In this document: piece by piece, positions 50,601-60,708 of the stretch
Numbering within the stretch: position 1 is the first letter of the stretch
Layout of the letters: the number at the start of each line of letters is the position of its first letter
Source: Porphyra umbilicalis
Taxonomy: Eukaryota > Rhodophyta > Bangiophyceae > Bangiales > Bangiaceae
Reading direction: 5' to 3'
Assembly (NCBI GenBank): GCA_002049455.2
Contig: KV918837.1
Location: 62,001-126,000 of the forward strand
DNA: 64,000 nt
Made by a program: the position numbers and the translations under genes
The notes under the pieces: model-generated
Told to the model about the DNA's origin: nothing
Seen by the model: only the letters and a program-made list of their open reading frames with translations
Database searches by the model: none

Positions 50601-53600
50601 CTGTGATCCCTCACCAGACTACTGACGCCGCTCGCGGTCTCTTAGCTTCGGAATTCGGAATGGGTTCCAGCGATTGTGACTCGGATATGGCCGTACGTGG
50701 GAAAGTCCTCGTATGTGCGCCTTGTGCCCGCCGGCCCTCGGGCCACCGACCTGTACGCGTCGGCCTCCTTCCTTGTGTGACTGTGGCTTGTCGACGCCGG
50801 ACCCTGGGGAAGCAGTACTTCGCAGCGCGAGCCCATGCCACCGGATGATGCTCCTCGCTCCCGCGCAGCGCTCACGCAAAGCGCTCCACGCTTGCTCCAC
50901 AGTGGCTCCGCGGCCTCTTCTCACTCGCTCGAATCAGCGACAGGCTCCAGGCTACATGATGGCCACGTCCGGGCTGCCTGATGAGCTCATCTCGCCGCGC
51001 TTCAACTCGCGCGTGCTCCACGCTCGCTCCAAGCTCGCTCCATGCTCACTCCACGCTCACTTCACGCACGCTCCACGGTCGCTCCACGCTCACTCCACGA
51101 TCACTTCACGCACGCTCCACGATCACTTCACGCATGGTCGACGGTGACTTCCCGCTCGGTTCACGGGCGCTTGGCGTCTCTGTGGCCAGTAGCGGAAGTG
51201 CGGGCGAGCAGCCTATCATGGAGTGGTGGGCGTTGGAGCAAAAAAGGGGGAAAAAACGTACAGCACGGGGTATTCGCCTGTGATCCCTCACCAGACTACT
51301 GACGCCGCTCGCGGTCTCTTAGCTTCGGAATTCGGAATGGGTTCCGGCGATTGTGACTCGGATATGGCCGTACGTGTGGAAAGGTCCTCGTATGTGCGCC
51401 TTGTGCCCGCCGGCCCTCGGGCCACCGACCTGTACGCGTCGGCCCCCTTCCTTGTGTGACTGTGTCGACGCCGGACCCTGGGGAAGCAGTACTTCGCAGC
51501 GCGAGCCCATGCCACCGGATGATGCTCCTCGCTCCCGCGCAGCGCTCACGCAAAGCGCTCCACGCTTGCTCCACAGTGGCTCCGCGGCCTCTTCTCACTC
51601 GCTCGAATCAGCGACAGGCTCCAGGCCACATGATGGCCACGGCAGGGCTGCCTGATGAGCTCATCTCGCCGCGCTTCAACTCGCGCGTGCTCCACGCTCG
51701 CTCCAAGCTCGCTCCATGCTCACTCCACGCTCACTTCACGCACGCTCCACGGTCGCTCCACGCTCACTCCACGATCACTTCACGCACGCTCGACGGTGAC
51801 TCCCCGCTCGCTCGACGGTGACTTCCCGCTCGGTTCACGGGCGCTTGGCGTCTCTGTGGCCAGTAGCGGAAGTGCGGGCGAGCAGCCTATCATGGAGGGG
51901 TGGGCGTTGGAGCAAAAAAGGGGGAAAAAACGTACAGCATGGGGTATTCGCCTGTGATCCCTCACCAGACTACTGACGCCGCTCGCGGTCTCTTAGCTTC
52001 GGAATTCGGAATGGGTTCCGGCGATTGTGACTCGGATATGGCCGTACGTGTGGAAAGGTCCTCGTATGTGCGCCTTGTGCCCGCCGGCCCTCGGGCCACC
52101 GACCTGTACGCGTCGGCCCCCTTCCTTGTGTGACTGTGTCGACGCCGGACCCTGGGGAAGCAGTACTTCGCAGCGCGAGCCCATGCCACCGGATGATGCT
52201 CCTCGCTCCCGCGCAGCGCTCACGCAAAGCGCTCCACGCTTGCTCCACAGTGGCTCCGCGGCCTCTTCTCACTCGCTCGAATCAGCGACAGGCTCCAGGC
52301 TACATGATGGCCACGTCAGGGCTGCCTGATGAGCTCATCTCGCCGCGCTTCAACTCGCGCGTGCTCCACGCTCGCTCCAAGCTCGCTCCATGCTCACTCC
52401 ACGCTCACTTCACGCACGCTCCACGGTCGCTCCACGCTCACTCCACGATCACTTCACGCACGCTCCACGATCACTTCACGCATGGTCGACGGTGACTTCC
52501 CGCTCGGTTCACGGGCGCTTGGCGTCTCTGTGGCCAGTAGCGGAAGTGCGGGCGAGCAGCCTATCATGGAGGGGTGGGCGTTGGAGCAAAAAGGGGGGAA
52601 AAAACGTACAGCACGGGGTATTCGCCTGTGATCCCTCACCAGACTACTGACGCCGCTCGCGGTCTCTTAGCTTCGGAATTCGGAATGGGTTCCAGCGATT
52701 GTGACTCGGATATGGCCGTACGTGGGGAGAAGTCCTCGTATGTGCGCCTTGTGCCCGCCGGCCCTCGGGCCACCGACCTGTACGCGTCGGCCTCCTTCCT
52801 TGTGTGACTGTGCCGCTTGTCGACGCCGGACCCTGGGGAAGCAGTACTTCGCAGCGCGAGCCCATGCCACCGGATGATGCTCCTCGCTCCCGCGCAGCGC
52901 TCACGCAAAGCGCTCCACGCTTGCTCCACAGTGGCTCCGCGGCCTCTTCTCACTCGCTCGAATCAGCGACAGGCTCCAGGCCACATGATGGCCACGTCAG
53001 GGCTGCCTGATGAGCTCATCTCGCCGCGCTTCAACTCGCGCGTGCTCCACGCTCGCTCCAAGCTCGCTCCATGCTCACTCCACGCTCACTTCACGCACGC
53101 TCCACGGTCGCTCCACGCTCACTCCACGATCACTTCACGCACGCTCGACGGTGACTCCCCGCTCGCTCGACGGTGACTTCCCGCTCGGTTCACGGGCGCT
53201 TGGCGTCTCTGTGGCCAGTAGCGGAAGTGCGGGCGAGCAGCCTATCATGGAGTGGTGGGCGTTGGAGCAAAAAAGGGGGAAAAAACGTACAGCACGGGGT
53301 ATTCGCCTGTGATCCCTCACCAGACTACTGACGCCGCTCGCGGTCTCTTAGCTTCGGAATTCGGAATGGGTTCCGGCGATTGTGACTCGGATATGGCCGT
53401 ACGTGTGGAAAGGTCCTCGTATGTGCGCCTTGTGCCCGCCGGCCCTCGGGCCACCGACCTGTACGCGTCGGCCCCCTTCCTTGTGTGACTGTGTCGACGC
53501 CGGACCCTGGGGAAGCAGTACTTCGCAGCGCGAGCCCATGCCACCGGATGATGCTCCTCGCTCCCGCGCAGCGCTCACGCAAAGCGCTCCACGCTTGCTC

Positions 53601-54171
53601 CACAGTGGCTCCGCGGCCTCTTCTCACTCGCTCGAATCAGCGACAGGCTCCAGGCCACATGATGGCCACGGCAGGGCTGCCTGATGAGCTCATCTCGCCG
53701 CGCTTCAACTCGCGCGTGCTCCACGCTCGCTCCAAGCTCGCTCCATGCTCACTCCACGCTCACTTCACGCACGCTCCACGGTCGCTCCACGCTCACTCCA
53801 CGATCACTTCACGCACGCTCGACGGTGACTCCCCGCTCGCTCGACGGTGACTTCCCGCTCGGTTCACGGGCGCTTGGCGTCTCTGTGGCCAGTAGCGGAA
53901 GTGCGGGCGAGCAGCCTATCATGGAGGGGTGGGCGTTGGAGCAAAATGGGGGGAAAAAACGTACAGCACGGGACATTCGCCTGTGATCCCTCACCAGACT
54001 ACTGACGCCGCTCGCGGTCTCTTAGCTTCGGAAGTCGGAATGGGTTCCGGCGATTGTGACTCGGATATGGCCGTACGTGGGGAGAGGTCCTCGTATGTGC
54101 GCCTTGTGCCCGCCGGCCCTCGGGCCACGGCCTGTACGCGTCGGACCTCCTTCCTTGTGTGACTGTGCCGC
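44694..54171. repeat. Higher-order repeat of seven monomers (~4.73 kb) in tandem
   Basis: Private variants recur about 4732 bp apart: cagcatggggtattc near 47,205 and 51,937; a tggtggg variant of the ggagggg site near 48,521 and 53,253; ccacggcagg near 48,937 and 53,669; and gggacattcgcc near 49,238 and 53,972. Most monomers here are the 674-bp form alternating with 681. Some variants are scrambled between blocks, as expected with gene conversion. Confidence 0.75.
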
Positions 54172-55082
54172 TTGTCGACGCCGGACCCTGGGGAAGCAGT
54201 ACTTCGCAGCGCGAGCCCATGCCACCGGATGATGCTCCTCGCTCCCGCGCAGCGCTCACGCAAAGCGCTCCACGCTTGCTCCACAGTGGCTCCGCGGCCT
54301 CTTCTCACTCGCTCGAATCAGCGACAGGCTCCAGGCCACATGATGGCCACGTCAGGGCTGCCTGATGAGCTCATCTCGCCGCGCTTCAACTCGCGCGTGC
54401 TCCACGCTCGCTCCAAGCTCGCTCCATGCTCACTCCACGCTCACTGCACGCACGCTTCACGGTCGCTCCACGCTCACTCCACGATCACTTCACGCACGCT
54501 CGACGGTGACTCCCCGCTCGCTCGACGGTGACTTCCCGCTCGGTTCACGGGCGCTTGGCGTCTCGGTGGCCAGTAGTGGAAGTGCGGGCGAGCAGCCTAT
54601 CATGGAGGGGTGGGCGTTGGAGCAAAAAAGGGGGAAAAAACGTACAGCACGGGGTATTCGCCTGTGATCCCTCACCAGACTACTGACGCCGCTCGCGGTC
54701 TCTTAGCTTCGGAATTCGGAATAGGTTCCAGCGATTATGACTCGGATATGACCGTACGTGGGGAGAGGTCCTTGTATGTGCGCCTTGTCCCCACCGGCCC
54801 TCGGGCCACCGACCTGTACGCGTCGGCCTCCTTCCTTGTGTGACGGTGCCGCTTGTCGACGCCGGACCCTGGGGATGCAGTACTTCGCAGCGCGAGCCCA
54901 TGCCACCGGATGATGCTCCTCGCTCCCGCGCAGCGCTCACGCAAAGCGCTCCACGCTTGCTCCACAGTGGCTCCGCGGCCTCTTCTCACTCGCTCGAATC
55001 AGCGACAGGCTCCAGGCCACATGATGGCCACGTCAGGGCTGCCTGATGAGCTCATCTCGCCGCGCTCCAACTCGCACGTGCT

Positions 55083-55921
55083 TCACGCTGGCTTCCACGT
55101 CAGTGGGTTGAATTCGTGGAGCAGATTGGTGGCCAGCAACGCGGGCTGGCACGTACGGCGCTTGAAGTCCTCTCTCGGGAGCGCGACCGCCGGCCTCCGC
55201 GTCCACGCTCGTACCAGCGCCGCCACCGAGTCGTGTCACGGGCATGCCACGGACACGTCATTCCACGTGACCGAGCCCGTGGCCGCCTCGACAGCGCATA
55301 GGTCCAGCCTCTGCGCGCCATCAGTGCTGTCGAGCGGCCGCTCCACGGTGACGGCGCCCCACTTTGGGGCGCGGCGCAGGGCCGCCGCAACCCGCGCCAC
55401 AATAAAGTGGTGGAGGGCGGTGCGGCGCGCCGACTGCGTGAGGCACGCCATCAAAACGTGGCGGCGGCCCGCGTCAGACGTGGCGCCTTTCGCGCACCGG
55501 GGCCGCGGCTCGTCCGAGCGCGGCGCGCCGCCGAGCGAAAGCCGCGTGGCGACGCGCATGGCGGAGCCCAGGATCGCGCCGCGGCCCCTCGCGGAGGGAG
55601 GCACGGCCGAGAGCCAGAGCCCGGCGTGGCCGCCCTGCACGGCCAACATGGCCGTGCGCTGCCAGACCGACGAGGCGGCGAACACGCGGGCGCGGCGCGC
55701 GGCGGGCGGCGCGCGCGACAGCATGTGCTGGGACGCATCCCCCCCGTCGGTCAGCAGCGCCGGCCAAGCAGGCGCGGCCGGTGGCGCCCCACGGGTGTGG
55801 CAAGAGGCCGGTTCTTTGGCTGGGGCGCCGCGCGAGGCTGGGGCGGAGCGGGGGGGTATTGCAGCGAGAGCGTCGGCGCTGCGGTGGGTAGCTCGGTGCG
55901 GGACCCAGCGCGCGCCCGAGT
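55083..55921 (-). pseudogene. Non-LTR retrotransposon, C-terminal part with zinc-knuckle/endonuclease-like tail
   Basis: On the minus strand the frame below 55,921 reads AMRVATRLSLGGAP, then PRPRCAKG..GRRHVLMAC (the Cys/His knuckle of LINE C-termini), RRTALHHFIVARVAAALRR, and QRLDLCAVEAATGSVTWNDVSVACP. The spacing of LDL and NDV resembles the catalytic PD-(D/E)XK core of restriction-like endonucleases in non-LTR elements. An in-frame TGA at 55238-55236 interrupts it. The same frame stays open beyond the stop (REDFKRRTCQPALL..FNPLTW) to a final TGA at 55085-55083, exactly where satellite similarity begins. It continues the RT fragment at 57,720-58,572, separated by a later transposon insertion. 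It is a dead copy. Confidence 0.7.
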
Positions 55922-56549
55922 CCCTACAAGAAAAGAGGACGGGATATCCCGGGTTTTCTGACCCTGAATCCCGGGTTACCCGGGATTGCAGTGGAAGCCG
56001 ATCGTCTGCGAGCCCTGTACACGGCATTTCCGAGAAATTTGACACGGGATTTCGGGGTTACTCGTGCGCATCGGAGTCCCTTGCTGTGAGAGTCGGGGCG
56101 GCGGCCATTGCAGATACACATCCGCAACAGGTATGTGAGGATCGACACGGGATTTCCGGCCGCACCCCCGCCAACGGTGCGGTGAGACCGATTGCGTTAA
56201 GAGAACGACTGTCTGCGCCAGAACCTGCCAAGACGGCATGCGCCGTGCACCCTGGTCTGACCTGACAATGTCCGCCCCCCTTTCGACCCGTGTCACGCCC
56301 TGTATTTCGCCCCATCGCCGTGCCTTACACATGCAGCGAGCCGCAGGGGCCCACTCCAGGCCATCCCCCCGTCGTTGCGCTTTGCTTAGTGGAAGAACAG
56401 TTCACATGCCTTTCAGGAGCAGGAGAGTATCGTGGCAATAGCGGCTGGTAGCAAATACCGTAGCACGGTCCTCTCGCAGATCTTGAAGCGGGTAACTTTA
56501 CAGTGGGGCACCACTGGGTCTTCATATAGCCTGTCTTGTTGGCCTAGTA

Positions 56550-56950
56550 TTGCTGATCCCCGAATTTTGTCCTGGGGGACAGAGACAGAGACTGACTCTG
56601 AATAAGAGCACTCTATTGGTTTAAAACGACAGTAAGATGGCATCGAAGCCAATAGAAAGCCCGCATTCGGTACCAGGACCTTGCATCCAGCAGAACTCAC
56701 TGTTTGTTGCCGCTTGATCCGATTTTCTTGGCACGGAGCAAGCTGCCCACGCGAGATCTTGAGATTTTCTACTGTCTCCTTGCCAGAATGTGCAGGAAAA
56801 AAAGAGGAGCTGATGTTGATTTCCAGGCTGTATGGGCACATGTAAGCAATCAGGAGCACCAAGTCAGTCCCAGGGGCGCATCTGATTGGTGGTGAGAGTC
56901 GATCCGCAAGTCAGTCTCTGTCCACCAGGACAAAATTCAGGGATCAGCAA
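56550..56950. mobile_element. MITE with TA target duplication, nested in the TIR transposon
   Basis: TTGCTGATCCC at 56550 faces GGGATCAGCAA ending at 56950. About 40 bp of inverted repeat includes the GAATTTTGTCCTGG and GACAGAGACT blocks. TA dinucleotides flank both ends (56548-56549 and 56951-56952). The 401-bp size, TA duplication and lack of a transposase frame fit a Tc1/mariner-type MITE. The short open frames across it are unremarkable. Confidence 0.75.
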
Positions 56951-56959
56951 TATCTCGAA

Positions 56960-57600
56960 AAAAACGACCCACAACGATCAGTGGGCTACAAGAGACCGTG
57001 TGTGGGGCTACAAGAGATCTTGGGGGCTCTCTGGGGGGGTGTGGGGGGGGGGAAAGGGGGATTCGAGGGATTAGGGCGGTGCTGGGGGGGTGCTGGGGGG
57101 GGGGGGGGGTTGGGGGGGTCTCGGGGGGGTTTGGTTGGGGGTCGGGCCCATGATGCCCACGCTGCGGCCTATTTAGAATAATTGGCGATCTTCCAGTCGC
57201 ATCCCAGGCGGTCCAACTCGTCAGATGAACAACTCATATACATCAATTCTAGCACTGAGTGTGCAATTGTACTATAGTACTTAAAACTAGTTGCGCAACT
57301 GGTCACTGGCTGTCGTCTTAACTGGTTCAACCGATCGCGGCCAACGAGACAGTTGCACAACCCTATAGCACGCGCCGAGGCTGTTCGTTGTGCTTGCGCC
57401 CTCTTCAATTTCTTTAGCTATTCTTCGTGAGACAGGAAGGTCACAGGATACCGCCAAAACCGTGGAGCGACAACGCCGCCGCTTCCTGTTGACCACTCTC
57501 GGTCAGCCTGCGCAAGCAGCCGTAGAGGGCTGCGCGGCCCTGGCGTCGTGGAAATGGATGAAGACTGGGGATCACGCTTCGCTGACCCGCGATTTTCTGG
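56960..57600. other. G-rich tract and unique DNA inside the TIR transposon
   Basis: From 57,026 to 57,145 the plus strand is dominated by G-runs of 4-11 bases and could form G-quadruplexes. Two copies of ggctacaagaga lie just before it (56,983 and 57,006). The rest, 57,170-57,600, is AT-richer with no recognisable coding sequence. Confidence 0.45.
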
Positions 57601-57719
57601 CACCCTGTCAGTCCACTAGCCGTGAAGCACAACTGTGAGTGGGGTCGCACTGAAGGGTCGGGTCAACCCGCGATTTTGGGTCCAAAACCCGCGATATCGC
57701 GGGTATATTTCTTGTAGGG

Positions 57720-58572
57720 CTACGAGACGAGGTGGCCTCCGCCGCCGTCACGGCCGGGTGACCACTGCTGTGGCGGTCTGGTGCCCCCACGTCCCCCGTG
57801 CCCACCAGCGGCGGCGAGGCCGCTGGCGACGTGTGGGCGGCCCCCAGCAGCCAGTCAGCGGTGGCGCCCAACATCGGCGAGTACCGCCGCCTCGCAGGAA
57901 GAGTGTCTACCTGCGAGGCGAGGGCGGCGACGGGTACGACCGCGGTGCCGCCGCTAATGCCGAGGCCGACATACGACGACGGAAGCGCCGCGCGCGCCAG
58001 CAGCGCGGCCACCGACGCGGAGTCGTCTCGAGTGTCGCACAGGAGCTGCCGCAGAGGAGCCTGAGCGGCACGGTCCACCGCACCCGCGAGACGGGCGCCC
58101 CACACCAGCGGCACGGCCCGCAGCCAGTACTTTGGCTGCGAGCCGGCGCACAGCCGCAACAACAATAGCTGTGATTGCAGCTCTGTTGCAGGCAGCGCGG
58201 TGATGGCGGCTGCCAGCCCGCGCTGGTCCACCGCAAGCTGGTCCACCGCCGCCGTCATGAACGCGTCCGTGCCGAGGGGGACCGAAAACTGGACCACCCC
58301 GTCCGGGCACCAGCGCGCCATCCAACCCGGGGGTTAGGGTTGGGAGAGACCCACCAGTCGAGGTCCTCCGGCCGAGTAGTCTCAACGGCCATCGGCGCCG
58401 CCGCTTGACCTAGCGTCGCCGACGCCGCGCCACCTTGAGGAGCTCCCGACTCGGGTGTCTCCACGGGAGGGGGAGCCGGAGGAATAGTCCCGACTTCCCC
58501 ACTCGCGACGGGGGGCAGCGCCGACTGCGGTGTCGCTGGCGGCGCCCCGGCCGCCGCCCCGTCGATCTCCAT
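57720..58572 (-). pseudogene. Non-LTR retrotransposon reverse transcriptase, C-terminal fragment
   Basis: The frame from 58321 downward reads GVVQFSVPLGTDAF, LQSQLLLLRLCAGSQPKYWLR, and ALPSSYVGLGI followed by PVAALASQ. This order is typical of the thumb region of LINE reverse transcriptases. The catalytic FADD block would lie further upstream and is absent. A Pro/Ala-rich piece (MEIDGAAAG.. from 58572, ending RPEDLDWWVSPNPN) joins it if one base is added to G5 at 58329-58333. Upstream of that the sequence has stops in all frames, so the element is 5' deleted. The frame runs into the inserted TIR transposon at 57,719, and the endonuclease-like tail resumes at 55,921. Confidence 0.7.
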
Positions 58573-58884
58573 ACCCGGGAGCGGCTCCTCGTCGAGCAGG
58601 TCAGGCGCACAGTCACTGAAAGCGCATCCTCAAAAATGTCCTGAACTTGCGATCAGCCGAAACTACTGAAAGCATGTTCGCGAAGACACCCTGGACTTGG
58701 AACTGTTCTTGCCCGGACTCCTGACAGAAAATAGCAGTGATCTTGACTGACAGAAGAAAGCAGGCCTCGCAGCCCTCGCCGCCGTCCCCACCGTGATCGA
58801 TCTGCGCGTGTCCGTTGAAGGCGTCTTGCTGCGCCGTCCATTCCCTTCCTCAACGAGTTCCCGACGTGGGCCCACACCTCCGCA
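58573..58884. other. Gap between the LINE remnant and the 607-aa gene
   Basis: The minus strand has coding-like but broken frames (for example EVWAHVGNSLRKG and CEACFLLSVK), with stops between them. These may be decayed coding sequence of the retroelement or of the upstream gene. Nothing definite is recognised. The repeated words ctgaaagc and tcctgac occur near 58,615-58,730. Confidence 0.35.
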
Positions 58885-60708
58885 TCAATCCGTACGGCCC
58901 GACGGCAGCTGTATGGTAAACAAGTCGGTGTACACTGTTTCGGCGTTCGCCTGCATCTCTGAGCGCGACAGCATGAGGCGGACGGTGCGGCCGACCCCCC
59001 CCGGCCACCGCACGACGCGGGGCCGCGCCGACACCTCCACCGCCACCGCCGGGGCGTCCACGTCCGCCGCCGCAATGCGCCACGTGGCGTGCAGCGCCCC
59101 CACCGGGGCGGCGTAGCTCTGCGCCGCCGCCACCGCGGCGCGCGGCCGCCACCCGACGGGCGAACGGCGGCCCGCATAGTAGGGGGACCCATCATCGAGG
59201 GCGGTGAGCTCCCACCGCCACCCCGCCTCGTGGCGCAAGGCGCCCGCCGCGGGGGCGGCCACCATCGCCCACGGCGGGCGGACGGTGGTGACCTCCCGGC
59301 GGGCGCCGCGGGCGACCGAGATGCCGCTCGGGCCCGCCGCGAGGGCGACTTCGGGGTTGCGGCGGGCGACCACGACTTCCCCGCTGACGGGGCGGGGGGC
59401 GACCTCCTCCATCGCCCAGCCGGGGTGGGCGCCCACGAGGCGGGCGCCCACGTCCACCACGTCCACCACCGCCGTCGTGGACGGGGCGCCGCCCGCTGCG
59501 GACGCGTCGGGGGCGGCCGCCGCTGGTGCGGCGCCCCACCGAAGGGTGGCCCACCGCAGGTGCAGCGACGCGACGCCGTCGACAATGGTCACGGAGGAGT
59601 TCAGGATACCCAAGAGGGAAAAGGCCACCGCCGACCGCGCCCCCGCGCGAGGCAACTCAGAAACAAACTCGACGACGTGGCGGGCGCTCCTGCTCGGAGA
59701 CGGGGATACATCCGTGGCAGACGCCCCTAGCGCGCCTCCTGGGTGCCACGACAGCAGCGGGGCGCTGGCGTTCCCGTGCGGGGGAAGAGGGTACCCCGTC
59801 ACTGGGACACCCGCCGCGGGCGGTGGTCGCGGCGCGGTCATCGAGCCACCAGCAGTCAGGAATCCGGCGCCGGGGCCGCCGCCCGTCACCGTCGCCGCCA
59901 TCCACGTGCGCGTTGCCGTTGACGCGACCAGAGGCTCACTGTGCTGATGCTGTAGCGCAGCTGCATCGGCCGCCACCAACCGCGCGGCCACATGACGGTC
60001 CCAGCCCCCATCGACCCGGCTGCGCGTGCGGCCGAGGGGGTTGCTTCCCACGCGCTCTGCGGTGCCATAGTCTGCACGGCAAACCCTGTCCCGTCCCAGC
60101 GGTGGCTCCCACCCGTCCCCAGCGGGCGCACCGGGCGCAGCGCCCAGCCACGACGCGTTTGCAGAGACGCAGCTGCTCACAGGGGGTGGTCCCATCACCA
60201 CGACGCGGTCGGGGGTCACGCACCACGCAGCCCCGACGGCATCCCTGCAGCCGCTGCCCGTCCCGACGGCGGCAGGACGGACCAGCAGCCCCCGGGGCGT
60301 CCACCGTAGTGGAACAACGAGCTCCACGTCTACCCCCGCTGCCGGCACCGCCGCGGCCCGTGACCGAACGACCGCCCATGGGGGCAGCCAGCCGATGGGC
60401 GGGACGGCCCCATCGTTGGGCGGCGGGTTTGCATCACCGGCGGTGGTATGCGGCGGCGGGCTGAGCCTCCCGCCACCAGTCGCACCAAACGCGGCTGCGC
60501 TTGCCTCGGTCACATGAAGGGCGTCTAAAAACGGGGAGTGATCGGGGAAAAGCGGCTCGTAGCTGCTACTGACGGGGTCCTTGCGCGAGCGGAGGCGCCG
60601 CACGGGCCACCCGGGCCGTGGGACCCACCGAGGCCGGCTGCCTCGGTCACCAGCGTCCGGAAGAGCAGAGGCAGGAGGCACGGCGGCATCGGCGGGCACG
60701 CCGTCCAT
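58885..60708 (-). CDS. Unrecognised 607-aa protein
   Basis: An intact frame runs from ATG 60708 (A at -3 and G at +4, a good context) to TGA at 58885. A GTG 39 bases further upstream is in frame but unlikely as a start. I do not recognise a domain. The protein is rich in Ala, Pro, Gly, Arg and Trp. The N-terminal 150 residues look disordered (SRPRWVPRPGWPVRR; PLFPDHSPFLDALHV), and the C-terminal third has regular beta-like hydrophobic spacing (ASLHLRWATLRW; HATWRIAAADVDAPAVAVEV). There is no clear signal peptide or membrane span. Unlike the three host genes it lacks the C-run before the start and the G-run after the stop. It lies between transposons and could be host or element-borne. Confidence 0.5.
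   Translation of the reverse strand: MDGVPADAAVPPASALPDAGDRGSRPRWVPRPGWPVRRLRSRKDPVSSSYEPLFPDHSPFLDALHVTEASAAAFGATGGGRLSPPPHTTAGDANPPPNDGAVPPIGWLPPWAVVRSRAAAVPAAGVDVELVVPLRWTPRGLLVRPAAVGTGSGCRDAVGAAWCVTPDRVVVMGPPPVSSCVSANASWLGAAPGAPAGDGWEPPLGRDRVCRADYGTAERVGSNPLGRTRSRVDGGWDRHVAARLVAADAAALQHQHSEPLVASTATRTWMAATVTGGGPGAGFLTAGGSMTAPRPPPAAGVPVTGYPLPPHGNASAPLLSWHPGGALGASATDVSPSPSRSARHVVEFVSELPRAGARSAVAFSLLGILNSSVTIVDGVASLHLRWATLRWGAAPAAAAPDASAAGGAPSTTAVVDVVDVGARLVGAHPGWAMEEVAPRPVSGEVVVARRNPEVALAAGPSGISVARGARREVTTVRPPWAMVAAPAAGALRHEAGWRWELTALDDGSPYYAGRRSPVGWRPRAAVAAAQSYAAPVGALHATWRIAAADVDAPAVAVEVSARPRVVRWPGGVGRTVRLMLSRSEMQANAETVYTDLFTIQLPSGRTD

Larger units (their letters stand above)
18317..55090. 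repeat. 681-bp satellite array, about 54 tandem copies
   Basis: A landmark at 18,744 (the base after gccgctt in the monomer) recurs 54 times to 54,853. Spacing is mostly 681 bp, with 659, 674, 680, 682 and 703 variants. The 22-bp variants come from gain or loss of two 11-bp sub-units in an internal ctccacgctcg-type sub-repeat. The 674 variants lack a 7-bp block (gccgctt) before gtcgac. Each monomer also has a gcaaaaaagggggaaaaaac tract. Copies are mostly well over 90 percent identical by eye. Both array edges fall within the sub-repeat zone. Open frames of 60-134 codons recur because 681 is divisible by three, but none has a domain. Centromeric or heterochromatic function is possible, not shown. 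Confidence 0.97.
55922..57719. mobile_element. TIR DNA transposon (non-autonomous) inserted in the retrotransposon
   Basis: The left end begins CCCTACAAGAAA at 55922 and the right end is its inverse, ending at 57719. Imperfect terminal inverted repeats extend about 65 bp and share GATAT, GGGTTTT, GACCC and CGGGTT blocks. Similar words (acgggatttc, cccgcgatttt) recur just inside the ends, like subterminal transposase sites. No transposase frame was found in the 1.8 kb. A convincing target duplication was not seen (gcccgagt left, ctacgaga right share only cgag), so the superfamily is unassigned. Composition is clearly less GC-rich than the flanks. It separates the two halves of the LINE remnant. 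Confidence 0.72.

Noticed and set aside
18317-55090. Repeated frames in the satellite (105 codons minus strand, 119 and 100 codons plus strand) as a multicopy gene family
   Set aside because: They recur only because the unit is 681 bp, a multiple of three. The 105-codon frame begins with GTG. Differences between copies are often amino-acid changing (for example E/V in RKEAD). Overlapping frames on both strands are equally conserved, and no domain is visible.
18317-55090. CRISPR array or bacterial repeat locus
   Set aside because: Units are hundreds of bases, contiguous and without unique spacers, and the surroundings are eukaryotic.
18317-55090. CENP-B box in the 681-bp monomer
   Set aside because: I compared the CGGG and CCCG sites in the monomer with the TTCG-N4-A-N2-CGGG pattern on both strands and found no match. 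This does not exclude a centromeric role.
55236-55238. TGA at 55236 as the natural end of the retroelement protein
   Set aside because: The same frame stays open for about 50 more codons with retroelement-like sequence, so the stop is more likely a disabling mutation.
58325-58342. Telomere-like ggttagggttggg
   Set aside because: It is a single short occurrence that reads as Pro-Asn repeats in the retroelement frame on the minus strand; it is not a tandem telomeric tract.
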